This document shows positions 10,356 through 19,678 of a DNA stretch of 64,000 bases, piece by piece. Numbering within the stretch: the first letter of the stretch is position 1; every line of letters begins with the position of its first letter. Origin of the DNA: Streptomyces marispadix (GTDB lineage Bacteria; Actinomycetota; Actinomycetes; Streptomycetales; Streptomycetaceae); assembly GCF_022524345.1 (NCBI RefSeq), contig NZ_JAKWJU010000002.1:1302001-1366000 (forward strand), given 5' to 3'. Below the pieces are notes generated by a model. It was not told the DNA's origin and did no database searches. It saw only the letters and a program-made list of their open reading frames with translations. The position numbers and the translations under genes were made by a program.

Positions 10356-10487
10356 ACAGAGGGTACCTCATCGGCCATACGAGCGGACATCCTCAGGGAC
10401 GAGGCCGTCGCCGAAAAGGCAGGCAGCAGCCCCGGGAACGCGACGGCGACCGGGTGGGCCCCGCGCCGGAGACGACGGCCGTGCGAC

Positions 10488-10533
10488 GCCCGATGCACCC
10501 GCCCTCCACGGGGGAGGGGCGGGCGCATCGGGC
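10488..10533. terminator. Long GC-rich hairpin before the Nramp-like gene
   Basis: GCCCGATGC (10488-10496) pairs with GCATCGGGC (10525-10533), and the inner CCCGCCC/GGGCGGG continues the stem. It could end transcripts entering from the left. The rest of 10356-10732 shows no convincing gene. Confidence 0.45.
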
Positions 10534-10732
10534 TGCTGCGACAGGCTGCTGAGACGGGGCGCGGAGCATGCGGGGCCTCGTCGGCGACTCGATTCGCGGC
10601 CGTCTCACGCCGGCGCCGTTCCGTATGACAGCACGAGCAGCGACGACCCCCTGGACGGGTCCGGCCAATCACCTCATGATTGCCGCGATGTCACGAGCCC
10701 GCGCTCCGCCCCCGCCCACGAGAGGCGTTTCG

Positions 10733-12214
10733 ATGACGTACACCGACGACCGCAGCGGCACCGGCCGGCCCGCCGACTCCCCGTTCCCCCTCAACACCCG
10801 CAATCTGCCTCCGCCCCAGGTACGGGAGCTGCCTCCCCCGCCCCGTCAGACCTGGAAGATCATCGGCCCCGGCATCGTCGGCGCCGGTGTGGGCCTCGCC
10901 TCCGGCGAGTTCATCCTCTGGCCGTACATCGCCTCGCAGGCCGGTCTCGTGTTCCTGTGGGGCGCCGTCGTCGGAGTCGTCACCCAGTGGTTCCTCAACA
11001 TGGAGATCGAGCGCTACACGCTCGCCACCGGGGAGACCGCCGTCACCGGCTTCAACCGCTACTGGCGCCACTGGGGCGCGGTCATGGTCGTACTGACCTA
11101 CGCGGCGAACCTCTGGCCGGGCTGGGTGACCAGCTCCGCCACCATGGCCTCCTACGTCTTCGGCGGCAATCCCACGCTGATCGCGCTCGTCCTGCTGCCG
11201 TGCATCGGCGCGATCCTCACGCTCGCACCCGTCGTCTACACGGCGCTGGAACGGCTGCTGTTCCTGAAGGTCGCGGTGATCGGCGGGTTCTTCGCGCTCG
11301 CTGTGATCTTCGCGGTGAAGGCGTCGAGTTGGGCCGACCTGCCCCAAGGCGCCACGCACATAGGGCAGTTCCCCAGCGAGCTGGGCGTGGCGGTGCTGAT
11401 GGGAGCACTCGCATACGCGGGAGCCGGCGGCGGTCAGAACCTCTGCCAGAGCAACTGGATCCGCGACAAGGGCTTCGGCATGGGCCACTACGTGCCCCGC
11501 CTGGTCAGCCCCGTCACCGGCAAGGAGGACACCGCTGCGGCGGCCACCGGCAACGCCCCGGGAGCCACCTCCGGCTACGTCTTCACACCCGACGCGCAGA
11601 ACATGGCGCGCTGGAAGCGCTGGTGGCGCTTCGCCAACACCGAACAGGCCCTGACGTTCGTCCTGGTCACGGTCCTGACCATCGTGCTCTCCTCCCTCCT
11701 GGCGCACTCCACGCTCTTCGGCTCCGAGGGCCTGGCCAACGACGTCAGCTTCCTCCAGGACGAGGGCGAGGCGCTGAAGTCGCAGGTCGGCTCCTGGTTC
11801 GGCGTGCTCTTCTGGCTGATCGGGGCGTTCTCGCTGTTCAGCGCGGCGGTAGGCATCGTCGACTACACGAGCAGGCTCGCGGCGGACGTCCTCAAGTCCA
11901 CGTATCTGCCCCGCTCCCGCGTCTCCGAGAGCCGGCTGTACTTCTGGCTGGTGTGGGGCCTCGTCGTCATCGGCATGGCGATCCTGCTGCTCGGCATCGA
12001 CCAGCCGCTGGTGCTGCTGGTGATCTCCGCGTGCGTCGCCGGCCTGATGATGTTCGTCTACGGCGGCCTGCTGCTCTACATCAACCGCAAGGCGCTTCCC
12101 GCTCCGATCAAGGTGCGGGGGTACCGGGTGGCGGCGCTGGTGTGGGTGGTCGTGCTGTTCGGCGTGCTGTCCGTGCTGACGGTGCGGCAGCAGATCCTGG
12201 ACGCGTTCGGCTGA
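10733..12214 (+). CDS. Nramp-superfamily transporter lacking canonical metal motifs
   Basis: A 493-residue integral membrane protein with 11-12 hydrophobic segments. The first, GPGIVGAGVGLASGEFILWP, aligns with Nramp TM1, but the DPGN metal-binding motif is replaced by ASGE. The TM6 MPH motif is likewise absent (GALAYAGAGGGQ). A ~50-residue Ala/Gly-rich loop lies in the middle. ATG 10733 has GAGAGG upstream. Databases often call such proteins divalent metal transporters, but without the ligand residues the substrate is doubtful. It is a single gene, with a terminator hairpin 70 bases downstream. Confidence 0.75.
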   Translation: MTYTDDRSGTGRPADSPFPLNTRNLPPPQVRELPPPPRQTWKIIGPGIVGAGVGLASGEFILWPYIASQAGLVFLWGAVVGVVTQWFLNMEIERYTLATGETAVTGFNRYWRHWGAVMVVLTYAANLWPGWVTSSATMASYVFGGNPTLIALVLLPCIGAILTLAPVVYTALERLLFLKVAVIGGFFALAVIFAVKASSWADLPQGATHIGQFPSELGVAVLMGALAYAGAGGGQNLCQSNWIRDKGFGMGHYVPRLVSPVTGKEDTAAAATGNAPGATSGYVFTPDAQNMARWKRWWRFANTEQALTFVLVTVLTIVLSSLLAHSTLFGSEGLANDVSFLQDEGEALKSQVGSWFGVLFWLIGAFSLFSAAVGIVDYTSRLAADVLKSTYLPRSRVSESRLYFWLVWGLVVIGMAILLLGIDQPLVLLVISACVAGLMMFVYGGLLLYINRKALPAPIKVRGYRVAALVWVVVLFGVLSVLTVRQQILDAFG

Positions 12215-12283
12215 CGGCCAGGGGAAGCCCTCGCAGCTTCTCCGACGCCGTCGGCCGACGCACTCCCCGACCGCAAACGACCT

Positions 12284-12311
12284 GCGGCGGGCGCCTATTG
12301 ACGCCCGCCGC
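12284..12311. terminator. Hairpin between convergent genes
   Basis: GCGGCGGGCG (12284-12293) pairs perfectly with CGCCCGCCGC (12302-12311) around an 8-base loop. It lies between the Nramp-like gene and the small membrane protein gene and could serve both strands. Confidence 0.65.
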
Positions 12312-12362
12312 GGAGTCGGCGCAATTCGCCGCGAGGTGTCGCAGCCTCAGCGTCGCCCGCGC

Positions 12363-12584
12363 CTACAGGTGCATGCCGTTCACCGAACTAACCATCGCCG
12401 TCAGCGTGTTCACGACCCACTTGCCGAACTCCGTCGGCGCGAGGAGTATCCCGAAGACCGTCACGATGAGGACGGTCTCCCTCTCGTCCTTCCTGCTCCT
12501 GGCCTCAGTGCGCCGTCTCAGCCGAAGGAAGATCCAGACCCCCAGGAGCAACGTGACATCCAGCGTGACGACCAGCCCACCCAT
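12363..12584 (-). CDS. Small two-TM membrane protein
   Basis: A 73-residue protein starting at ATG 12584 behind a clear GGGAGGGG site. Two hydrophobic helices (GGLVVTLDVTLLLGVWIFL, and VLIVTVFGILLAP with an amphipathic continuation) flank a short basic loop, RLRRRTEARSRKDERE. No family is recognised. It is convergent with the Nramp-like gene and sits 160 bases downstream of the UvrA-like gene. Confidence 0.6.
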   Translation of the reverse strand: MGGLVVTLDVTLLLGVWIFLRLRRRTEARSRKDERETVLIVTVFGILLAPTEFGKWVVNTLTAMVSSVNGMHL

Positions 12585-12744
12585 GAACCCCTCCCTGTGC
12601 GGCCGTGGGCAATCGTTCCACTGGTGATGTACCGGCTTTATCCGCTTCACCAACCATGGCCTGACTCATGCCGGTAATGGCGGAATCTCTGAGCGGGGAA
12701 CGCCTGCGGCGGCCAACTCCGGCGCCACCATGGCGCCTTGCCGC

Positions 12745-15003
12745 TCAGCGCGAGCGACCACCCCCCGCACCGGCCAGCGCCCGCCCCGTAGGCGTCGTGC
12801 TGTCCTCGCAGTCGGCGACATGGCCCTCGAAGAGGACCGTTCCCCCGTGTCGGCCCGGCCCCGGGCCGAGGTCGACGAGCCAGTCGGCATGGCGGACGAC
12901 GTCGAGGTCGTGCTCGATCACGACTGCCGTGTGGCCCTGTCCGACGAGCCGGTCGAGGACGTTCAGGAGCGTGCCCACGTCGTCCATGTGCAGGCCGGTC
13001 GTGGGCTCGTCCAGTACGTACGTCGTGGGCCGCTCCGCCTGGCGCAACTCCTTGGCGATCTTGACGCGTTGGCACTCTCCGCCGGACAGCGTGCTCAGGG
13101 ACTGCCCCAGCCGCAGATAACCCAGACCGACCGCGGCGAGCTGCTCCAGGGCGCGGGCGATGCCCTGGTCGGGCAGCCTTGCGACGGCCTCCTCCACGGT
13201 GAGCCCCCCGACGTCGGCGATCGACAGCCCGTCCACGGTGTGGGCGAGCGCCTCGGGGGTGAAACGCCGGCCCCGGCACGTATCGCAGACGACCTCCTGG
13301 CCGTCCATGAAGGCGAGATCGGTGTAGACGACCCCGAGCCCCTTGCAATCGGCGCAGCCACCCTCGGAGTTGGCGCTGAAGAGACCCGCGGGGACGTGGT
13401 TGTGCCTGGCGAACAGCCTGCGGACCGCGGGCGCGATGCCCGTGTAAGTGACGGGCGTGGAGCGCCTGTTGGCGCTGACCGGCCTCTGGTCGATCACGGT
13501 GGCGCCGTGCTGGGCCACCAGCTCCTCGGCGAGGCTGGACTTGCCGGAGCCGGCCACCCCGGTGAGCACGGTCATCACGCCCGCCGGGAAGCGCACGGTC
13601 ACGTCCCGCAGATTGTTGCGACGGGCCCCGGCGACGGTGAAGTGCCCCGTGGCGGCACGCGGTTCGCGCTTGAGCGGCCGTCTCCGCGCCAGGGCCCGCC
13701 CGGTCGGCGTACCGGCGTCGCGGAGCCGTGCGTAGCTGCCCTGGAACACCAGCCGTCCGCCGCCGGCGGCGCCCGCGCCCGGCCCGATCTCGATCACCTG
13801 GTCCGCGCGGGACATGACCGCGGGATCGTGCTCGACGACGAGGACGTTGTTGCCGCTGTCGCGAAGGCTCTCCAGCAGCTCGACCATGGACTCCACGTCG
13901 GTCGGGTGCAGCCCAACGGTCGGTTCGTCGACGACGTACGTCATCTCCGTGAGGGAGGACCCCAGGTGCCGCACGGTCTTGATCCGCTGTGACTCGCCGC
14001 CGGAGAGGGTCGTGGTCGCGCGGGACAGCGTGAGATAGCCGAGCCCGATCGTGATCATCGCCTCCAGTCGTGCCGTCAGCGCCGCGACCGCGGGCGCCAC
14101 ACGGGCAGAGGTGATCTCCCTTACGAGCCCGACCAGTTCGGTGATCTCCATGCGGGCCATCTCGCCGATGGTCCGGTCGAGCACGGTGGCCGTGCGTGCG
14201 GCCTCGCAGAGCCGGTCTCCGTCGCACTCCGGGCAGGTCTCGGCCCGCGTGAAGCGGCGGATCGCCTCCTGCTTGCGCTCCGACAGGTCGTCGGATGTGT
14301 GCAGATAGATCCGCTCGAACCGCTCGACCACCCCCTCGTAGCCCTTGGGTGGCTTCCGTCCCAGTCGCGCCGCCGCCTCACCGCCGTACAGCAGCGCCTC
14401 CCGTTCGTACGGCCTCCACTCCCGCAGCGGCGTCCCGGCGTCGAAGCTGCCGATGTCGGCGTACTGCGAGTACCAGTAGCCGCCGTTGCCGAAGCCGGGC
14501 AGCAGGATCGCGCCCTCGGCGAGGGACTTGTCCAGGTCGAGGAAGCGCTCGACCGCGCTCACCACGATCTCCCCGAGGCCGGAGCAGGACGGGCACATGC
14601 CGCTCGGGTCGTTGAAGGAGAAGCGGTTCGATTCGCCGACGTAGGGGCTGCTGAGCCGGGAGAACAGCAGCCGCAGATACGTCCAGGAGTCCGTGATGGT
14701 GCCGACGGTCGAGCGGGCGTTCCCGCCGATCCTGCGCTGGTCGATGACGACCACGGGCGTCAGGCCCCCGATGTGCTCGACCGGGGGCCGGGTCCACTTC
14801 GCCAGCCGGTTCCTCGCGAACGGCGGGAAGGTCTCGTTGAGTTGATAGCCCGCCTCCGCGGCGATCGTGTCGAACACCAGCGACGACTTTCCCGAACCGG
14901 ACACCCCGGCGAAGACGACGAGTCGGTTGCGCGGGATGTCGACGTCCACGCCGTCGAGGTTGTTCGTACGGGCCCCGCGAAGGCTGATGTTCCTATCGGT
15001 CAT
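12745..15003 (-). CDS. Class II UvrA-like ABC ATPase
   Basis: A 752-residue UvrA paralogue with two ABC modules: Walker A GVSGSGKSS near residue 33 and GVAGSGKSS in the second half, with signatures LSGGESQR and LSGGECQR. A CPSC zinc-finger element follows residue 135 and CxxC pairs recur later. At ~750 residues it is about 200 shorter than true UvrA and lacks room for the UvrB-binding domain, which is typical of class II UvrA and drug-resistance relatives such as DrrC. It is not associated with uvrB or uvrC. It starts at 15003, 62 bases from the divergent WYL regulator, which may control it. Confidence 0.88.
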   Translation of the reverse strand: MTDRNISLRGARTNNLDGVDVDIPRNRLVVFAGVSGSGKSSLVFDTIAAEAGYQLNETFPPFARNRLAKWTRPPVEHIGGLTPVVVIDQRRIGGNARSTVGTITDSWTYLRLLFSRLSSPYVGESNRFSFNDPSGMCPSCSGLGEIVVSAVERFLDLDKSLAEGAILLPGFGNGGYWYSQYADIGSFDAGTPLREWRPYEREALLYGGEAAARLGRKPPKGYEGVVERFERIYLHTSDDLSERKQEAIRRFTRAETCPECDGDRLCEAARTATVLDRTIGEMARMEITELVGLVREITSARVAPAVAALTARLEAMITIGLGYLTLSRATTTLSGGESQRIKTVRHLGSSLTEMTYVVDEPTVGLHPTDVESMVELLESLRDSGNNVLVVEHDPAVMSRADQVIEIGPGAGAAGGGRLVFQGSYARLRDAGTPTGRALARRRPLKREPRAATGHFTVAGARRNNLRDVTVRFPAGVMTVLTGVAGSGKSSLAEELVAQHGATVIDQRPVSANRRSTPVTYTGIAPAVRRLFARHNHVPAGLFSANSEGGCADCKGLGVVYTDLAFMDGQEVVCDTCRGRRFTPEALAHTVDGLSIADVGGLTVEEAVARLPDQGIARALEQLAAVGLGYLRLGQSLSTLSGGECQRVKIAKELRQAERPTTYVLDEPTTGLHMDDVGTLLNVLDRLVGQGHTAVVIEHDLDVVRHADWLVDLGPGPGRHGGTVLFEGHVADCEDSTTPTGRALAGAGGGRSR

Positions 15004-15065
15004 GCCTCGGACGGTACGAACAGATGTGGCCGCATCCTGGCCGCTATGGCTGGCAGTATCTGCCC

Positions 15066-16049
15066 ATGGCGGACGTCACCGAGCGCACGCTGGCCCTGCT
15101 CTCCACGTTGCAGACGGGCCGGCCGTTCAGCGGAGAGGAACTCACCCGGCGTCTCGGCGTCAGCCCACGCACCCTGCGCCGCGACGTCGACCGGCTGCGC
15201 GGCTACGGCTACCCCGTCGAGACGCAGCCCGGACCGGGCGGCCACTACCGGCTCGCGGCAGGCCGCACCATGCCGCCGCTCGTACTGGACGACGACGAGG
15301 CGGTGGCCACGCTGCTGGCGCTCGCCTCCCTCGCCGCCATGGAACCGCCCGCCGGAGCGGAGCCTTCCGCCGAGCGGACCGTCGACGACGCCGCGACCCG
15401 CGCGTACGGCAAGCTGGATCAGTTCCTGCCCGCCCGGCTCCGCCCCCGCATGGCCGCCATCCGCTCCAGCCTGGAGACGAGCCCGCAGCGCGCCCCGAGC
15501 GTGACGGCGGGGCTGCTCGGCATCGCCGCCGAGGCCATCGCGAACAGCGAGACGCTGTCGTTCACTTACACGGACGCCCGCGGTGAACGCTCCGCCCGCC
15601 GCGTCGAGCCGCACCGCCAGATCCACCATCTGCTGCGCTGGTATCTGCTGGCCTGGGACCTGGGACGCAGCGACTGGCGCGTCTTCCGGCTGGACCGCGT
15701 CACCGGACTCATGCGAACCGGCGACCGGTTCGAGCCGCGGCCGCTGCCTGCCGGGTCCGCCGCGGAGTATCTGCGGCAGGGACTCGACAAGGGACGGCAG
15801 CGGGTCGACGTCGTCATCGACGCCCCGGCCACGGACGTGGCCGACGCCCTGCGCTACCAGGACGCCGAGATCCACTCCGTGACCGGGAGCAGCACCGCCG
15901 TCAGCCTCGCCCTGGACTCCTGGCAGTGGCTGCTCCTCCACCTCGCCTTCCTGGACGCGGACTTCCGGCTCAGCGCGGGGCCGCAGTTCATGGAGTCGTG
16001 CCGCGTGTTCGCGGAACGGCTCGCGGCGGCGACGGGGGACGGCGAGTAA
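15066..16049 (+). CDS. YafY-type WYL-domain transcriptional regulator
   Basis: A 327-residue regulator. Residues ~8-65 form a DeoR-like winged helix (LTRRLGVSPRTLRRDVDRL), followed by a linker and a WYL ligand-sensing domain (RRVEPHRQIHHLLRWYLLAW) plus the C-terminal WCX-like part. It is divergent from the UvrA-like gene, sharing a 62-bp promoter region. WYL regulators often respond to nucleic-acid ligands or damage, which fits a UvrA-like neighbour, but this is inference. ATG 15066 is preferred over an upstream in-frame ATG that would overlap the shared promoter. Confidence 0.85.
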   Translation: MADVTERTLALLSTLQTGRPFSGEELTRRLGVSPRTLRRDVDRLRGYGYPVETQPGPGGHYRLAAGRTMPPLVLDDDEAVATLLALASLAAMEPPAGAEPSAERTVDDAATRAYGKLDQFLPARLRPRMAAIRSSLETSPQRAPSVTAGLLGIAAEAIANSETLSFTYTDARGERSARRVEPHRQIHHLLRWYLLAWDLGRSDWRVFRLDRVTGLMRTGDRFEPRPLPAGSAAEYLRQGLDKGRQRVDVVIDAPATDVADALRYQDAEIHSVTGSSTAVSLALDSWQWLLLHLAFLDADFRLSAGPQFMESCRVFAERLAAATGDGE

Positions 16050-16102
16050 CTCGGAGGCGGAAGCGCCGTGTTGGGCACGGGCGTCGGGCGTACGCACGAT
16101 CC

Positions 16103-16200
16103 CGCCGATCAGTCCGTGCCCCTCCGGCCGGTTCCCGCGCCCGATCAGTTCCGCCGCCGATCAGTCCCCCCGCCGATCAGTTCCGCCGCCCGATCAGTCG
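16103..16200 (+). repeat. Short GATCAGT tandem repeats
   Basis: Four to five imperfect copies of CCGATCAGTtCCGCCG occur between the WYL gene and the VOC gene; the last touches the VOC stop. It is simple-sequence expansion and no function is apparent. Confidence 0.6.
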
Positions 16201-16631
16201 AGGCAGAACTCGTTGCCCTCGGGATCGGCCATCACGATGTGCCCCGCACCGAGCGGCGGAGCGGGCTCATGGCGGCTGAGCCGGGCGGCGCCATGGGCGG
16301 CGAGCCGTTCGGCCTCCGCCTCAAGGGCCGCCATCCGCTCGTCTCCTTCAAGCCCGGGTGCGGCTCGCACATCGAGATGCACCCGGTTCTTGGCCTGCTT
16401 GCCCTCCGGCACCCGCTGGAAGAAGAGGCGGGGCCCGGAGCCCTCGGGGTCGACCACGGCCGAGGCGTCGTTGCGACTGGCAGGCGGGACGCCCATCGCC
16501 TCCAGCGCCTGGTCCCAGGATTCGAAGCCCGCCGGCGGGTCCTGCAACCGATAGCTCAGGGCCTCGGCCCAGAAGGCGGACAGCCCGGCCGGGTCGGCGC
16601 AGTCCACGGTGATCTGGATGTCACGTGCCAT
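16194..16631 (-). CDS. VOC (glyoxalase-like) family protein
   Basis: A 145-residue vicinal-oxygen-chelate protein of two beta-alpha-beta-beta-beta modules. The N-terminal ITVDCADPAGLSAFWAEALS and C-terminal HIVMADPEGNEFCLD are the usual beginning and end of this superfamily; H and E at the module ends are candidate metal ligands. It starts one base after the DinB stop, so the two are co-transcribed. The exact reaction is unknown. Confidence 0.85.
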   Translation of the reverse strand: MARDIQITVDCADPAGLSAFWAEALSYRLQDPPAGFESWDQALEAMGVPPASRNDASAVVDPEGSGPRLFFQRVPEGKQAKNRVHLDVRAAPGLEGDERMAALEAEAERLAAHGAARLSRHEPAPPLGAGHIVMADPEGNEFCLD

Positions 16632-16632
16632 C

Positions 16633-17217
16633 TCAACTCGCCTCCTGGCGGGCCTCGTTGTGAGTGTGCAGATAGAGATCGCGGAGCAGGCTCACCTCGG
16701 AGAGGTGGTGGATCACTTCCCGGTTGATGTGCAGCACCAGCGCCGCCAGGGGAAGTTCGGCATACGGTCCCTCGGCGTCACCGCACGGCCGGGACAGGCC
16801 GGCCTCGCCGAGGGATTCGACACCGGCCCGCCAAGTGGCGTACTCCGCGTCGAGTTGGGCCAGCGCCTCGTCCGCGGTCGCGGCGTAGCCGAACGACTGG
16901 TAGTCGGCCGGGGCACGACCGAAGTGTGCGGCGTTGCGCATCGCGAGCACGCCGACGATCACATGCGCGAGCCGCCAGGCGATCGTCGTGAACGGTGCCG
17001 GTTCGGGCTGCGGCATGGCGAAGTCGATCACCATCGCGCCTGACCCGGCCTGCACCGGTGCTGTGCCGGTGCCTCGCTGCCGTACGTTCCAGCAGCCGGG
17101 CACCGGCTCCCAGAAGTACTCGTCGTCCGTGAGCCCCTTGAGGCGGTCGCGGAGCTGCTGGGCCCAGTGCCAGTCGAGCTGGTCCCTGAGCAGGGCGTTC
17201 CATGTCTGGTCGGTCAT
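16633..17217 (-). CDS. DinB superfamily protein
   Basis: A 194-residue four-helix-bundle protein of the DinB/YfiT superfamily, which includes mycothiol- and bacillithiol-dependent enzymes. Metal-ligand histidines are visible in ITIAWRLAHV-type context (TTIAWRLAHVIVG) and in LHINREVIHHLSEV. ATG 17217 is chosen over an upstream start at 17259. The VOC gene follows immediately. The substrate is unknown; a thiol-dependent detoxification role would be an inference. Confidence 0.8.
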   Translation of the reverse strand: MTDQTWNALLRDQLDWHWAQQLRDRLKGLTDDEYFWEPVPGCWNVRQRGTGTAPVQAGSGAMVIDFAMPQPEPAPFTTIAWRLAHVIVGVLAMRNAAHFGRAPADYQSFGYAATADEALAQLDAEYATWRAGVESLGEAGLSRPCGDAEGPYAELPLAALVLHINREVIHHLSEVSLLRDLYLHTHNEARQEAS

Positions 17218-17310
17218 GGAGCCAGCCTCGTATACGTTGCGGACAGCCACGTTCCTCAATCGCCCTCGGCGATCCGTACGGCCGACCGTCCTGCGCCACG
17301 CCGCGGCCGG

Positions 17311-19560
17311 TCATGACTCCCCTCGCTCCTCCAACCCCCCGAGCGCCTCGGGCAGTTCGCCGGTGTGCAGCACGCCCAGACGCTGTGTGGCGCGGGTCAG
17401 TGCCACATACAGGTCGCTCACCCCGTAGTCGGCCGGTTCCACGACCAGCACCGTGTCGAACTCCAGCCCCTTCGCCTGCCGTGGGTCCAGCAGCACCACG
17501 TCCCGGGTGAGGTCCAGCGCGGGACCGTGACCCGCCTCCGGCAGCTCAGCGAGGAGCGATGCGTGCAGCGCCGCCGGTGCTACGACCGCGACACGTCCCC
17601 CGCTCCCCCGGGCCGACCCCGCCTCCCTGGCGACGGCGGCGGCCAGCCCGCCGGGGGCGACCCGCAGCGCCCAGGGCCGCACCCCGGTCGACCGCACCGA
17701 CTCGGGGGGTACGTACGACGGGGCGTGCGCCCGCAGGAAACCGGCCGCGACCTCCATGATCTCGGCAGGCGTGCGGTAGTTGACGCCGAGGCGCACATGC
17801 TCCCAGCGGTCGCCCGCGTACGGCTCCAGGATGCTCTCCCACGAGCCCAGCCCCGCCGACTCCGCCGTCTGCGCCGGGTCCCCGACGAGCGTCATGGAAC
17901 GCGTGGGGATGCGCCGCATCAGCAGCCGCCATGCCATCGCCGACAGCTCCTGCGCCTCGTCGACGACGATGTGGCCGAAAGCCCAGGTACGGTCGGCAGC
18001 CGCGCGCTCGGCAGCGGTGCGGTGGTCGGCCTCCTCGTGCCGTTCCGCCATGCGCTCGGCGTCGATGATGTCGTGCGCCGCGAGGACCTCGGACTCCTCG
18101 TCCTCGAACTCGAAGGTCTCCGAGCCCTCGGACAGCTCCAGCACGCCCTGTGCGTAGGCGATCCGCTCCTGGCGCTCGGCCTCGGCGGCGGCACGGGCCG
18201 CGCTGTCGTCCTCGCCCAGCAGCTCGGCGGCCTCGTCGAGGAGCGGCACGTCGGCCTGCGTCCACGGCCCGCCCTGCCGCCGGATCAGCGCTGCCGACTC
18301 GTCGTCGAGATGGACCGGCTCCTCGAGGAAGTCCGCCACGAACTGCTCCGGCGTGAGCTGCGGCCACAGCTCGTCGATCGCCGCATGGACCTCCCGGCTC
18401 GTGGCGATCTCCTTGCCCAACTGCGCGATGTCGTCCGGCCCCAGCAGATTGGGCCCGCCGAAGGGGTCGGCGCCGATCCGCTCGACGAGTTGCGCGGTGA
18501 GCGCGTCGATGACGTGGAAGGCGAACACGGGCCGCGCCAGATTGTGCGGCAGACCGCTCTCGCGCGCCCGCCAGCGCGCGTCCTCGGCCATGGCCCGTTC
18601 GAGCTGGAGCGTCCCGTAGCCCTCGTGGTCGATGTCCGTCGCCCACTCGGGCACGGCCTGGCGGTCGCGCAGCGCCTTCGCCAGTACTCCGGCCATCTCG
18701 GCGCGGCCCTTGACCTCCGCGGCTGCCGGGCTGTCGAAGCCGGTGGCACGTACGCCGGGGAAGAGTTCGCCCATGGTGGCCGTCAGCACCCCCGTCTCGC
18801 CCAGGGACGGCAGTACGTCGCCGATGTAGCTCAGAAACGCCGGGTTCGGGCCGACGATCAACACCGCGCGGCGGGCCAGCAGTTCACGGTGCTCGTAGAG
18901 CAGATACGCCGCACGGTGCAGCGCCACCGCGGTCTTCCCCGTGCCGGGCCCGCCCTCGACGACGAGCACGCCTCGGTGCGGTGCACGGATGATGCGGTCC
19001 TGCTCGGCCTGAATGGTGCGGACGATGTCGTGCATCCGCCCGGTGCGCGCCGCGTCCAGCGCCGCCAGCAGGACCTCGTCTGCGTCCGCGCCCTCATGGC
19101 CGGTACGGGTCGGGTCTTCGAGGTCCATCAGTTCGTCGTGGAGCGCGGTGACGGTACGGCCCTCGGTGGTGATGTGCCGCCTGCGCCGCAGCCCCATCGG
19201 GGAATGACCGGTGGCCAGATAGAAGGGCCGCGCCACCTCCGCCCGCCAGTCGATCACCAGGGGCGTACGGGACGAGTCGTCCATCCGGATTCCGATGCGC
19301 CCGATGTGGTGGGTGCGCCCGTCGCGGAAGTCGAGACGGCCGAAACAGAGCCCGCTCTCCTCGGAGTTGATCGCACCGAGCAGCCCGGACTGCTCCGCCA
19401 CCAGCACATCCCGCTCCAGCTTGGCCTGGAAGTTGTTCCCGACCTGCGCGAGCGCACCGCGCACCGACTCCTCGGCCTGCTGCCTGAGCTGATCGAGCCG
19501 GGCGTAGAGGCCGGTGACGAATTGCTGTTCCTGCCGCATTTCCTCGGTTGACAATTCCAC
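17311..19560 (-). CDS. HelD-type RNA polymerase-associated helicase
   Basis: A 749-residue superfamily 1 ATPase. It has the N-terminal coiled-coil arm (about residues 1-70) that HelD inserts into RNA polymerase, a Walker A motif GGPGTGKTA near residue 205, a DEAQE Walker B motif near 535 and a C-terminal VALTRATQRL motif VI. HelD recycles stalled RNA polymerase; the actinobacterial form HelR can also give rifamycin tolerance. I cannot tell HelR from other HelD forms by eye. The GTG 19560 start overlaps the -35 box of a plus-strand promoter. A rifamycin-associated element is not complete here: only one half resembles it. Confidence 0.85.
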   Translation of the reverse strand: MELSTEEMRQEQQFVTGLYARLDQLRQQAEESVRGALAQVGNNFQAKLERDVLVAEQSGLLGAINSEESGLCFGRLDFRDGRTHHIGRIGIRMDDSSRTPLVIDWRAEVARPFYLATGHSPMGLRRRRHITTEGRTVTALHDELMDLEDPTRTGHEGADADEVLLAALDAARTGRMHDIVRTIQAEQDRIIRAPHRGVLVVEGGPGTGKTAVALHRAAYLLYEHRELLARRAVLIVGPNPAFLSYIGDVLPSLGETGVLTATMGELFPGVRATGFDSPAAAEVKGRAEMAGVLAKALRDRQAVPEWATDIDHEGYGTLQLERAMAEDARWRARESGLPHNLARPVFAFHVIDALTAQLVERIGADPFGGPNLLGPDDIAQLGKEIATSREVHAAIDELWPQLTPEQFVADFLEEPVHLDDESAALIRRQGGPWTQADVPLLDEAAELLGEDDSAARAAAEAERQERIAYAQGVLELSEGSETFEFEDEESEVLAAHDIIDAERMAERHEEADHRTAAERAAADRTWAFGHIVVDEAQELSAMAWRLLMRRIPTRSMTLVGDPAQTAESAGLGSWESILEPYAGDRWEHVRLGVNYRTPAEIMEVAAGFLRAHAPSYVPPESVRSTGVRPWALRVAPGGLAAAVAREAGSARGSGGRVAVVAPAALHASLLAELPEAGHGPALDLTRDVVLLDPRQAKGLEFDTVLVVEPADYGVSDLYVALTRATQRLGVLHTGELPEALGGLEERGES

Positions 19561-19577
19561 TCCCGACGCGATATGGT
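19548..19577 (+). promoter_or_regulatory. Near-consensus promoter inside the helD 5' end
   Basis: TTGACA (19548-19553) and TATGGT (19572-19577) are separated by 18 bases and read to the right, away from helD. The -10 fits TANNNT. Start of transcription would be about 19584. Confidence 0.5.
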
Positions 19578-19583
19578 TCCTCT

Positions 19584-19678
19584 AGTCGATGCTTTCTCAT
19601 GCCTTTTTCGTGAAGACATGAAAGCTCGAATATACGCAGGAGCAAGCCCCGGATGTCAATTCATCCCGGGGCTTTTTT
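19584..19678 (+). ncRNA. Candidate ~95-nt small RNA opposite helD
   Basis: A promoter at 19548-19577 and a strong intrinsic terminator at 19644-19678 bracket about 95 bases with no other gene. The RNA would be divergent from and partly overlap the helD leader region. A short reading frame from ATG 19618 runs through the terminator stem, so a peptide is unlikely. No known family is recognised. Confidence 0.45.
19644..19678 (+). terminator. Intrinsic terminator with T6 run
   Basis: AAGCCCCGGATG pairs with CATCCCGGGGCTT with one bulged C and loop TCAATT, followed by TTTTTT. It is a textbook rho-independent terminator on the plus strand, rare in this GC-rich window. Confidence 0.8.

Noticed and set aside
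19641..19660. Rifamycin-associated element before helD
   Set aside because: Only one half (GGGGCTTGC on the minus strand) is present; the sequence is explained by the terminator stem.
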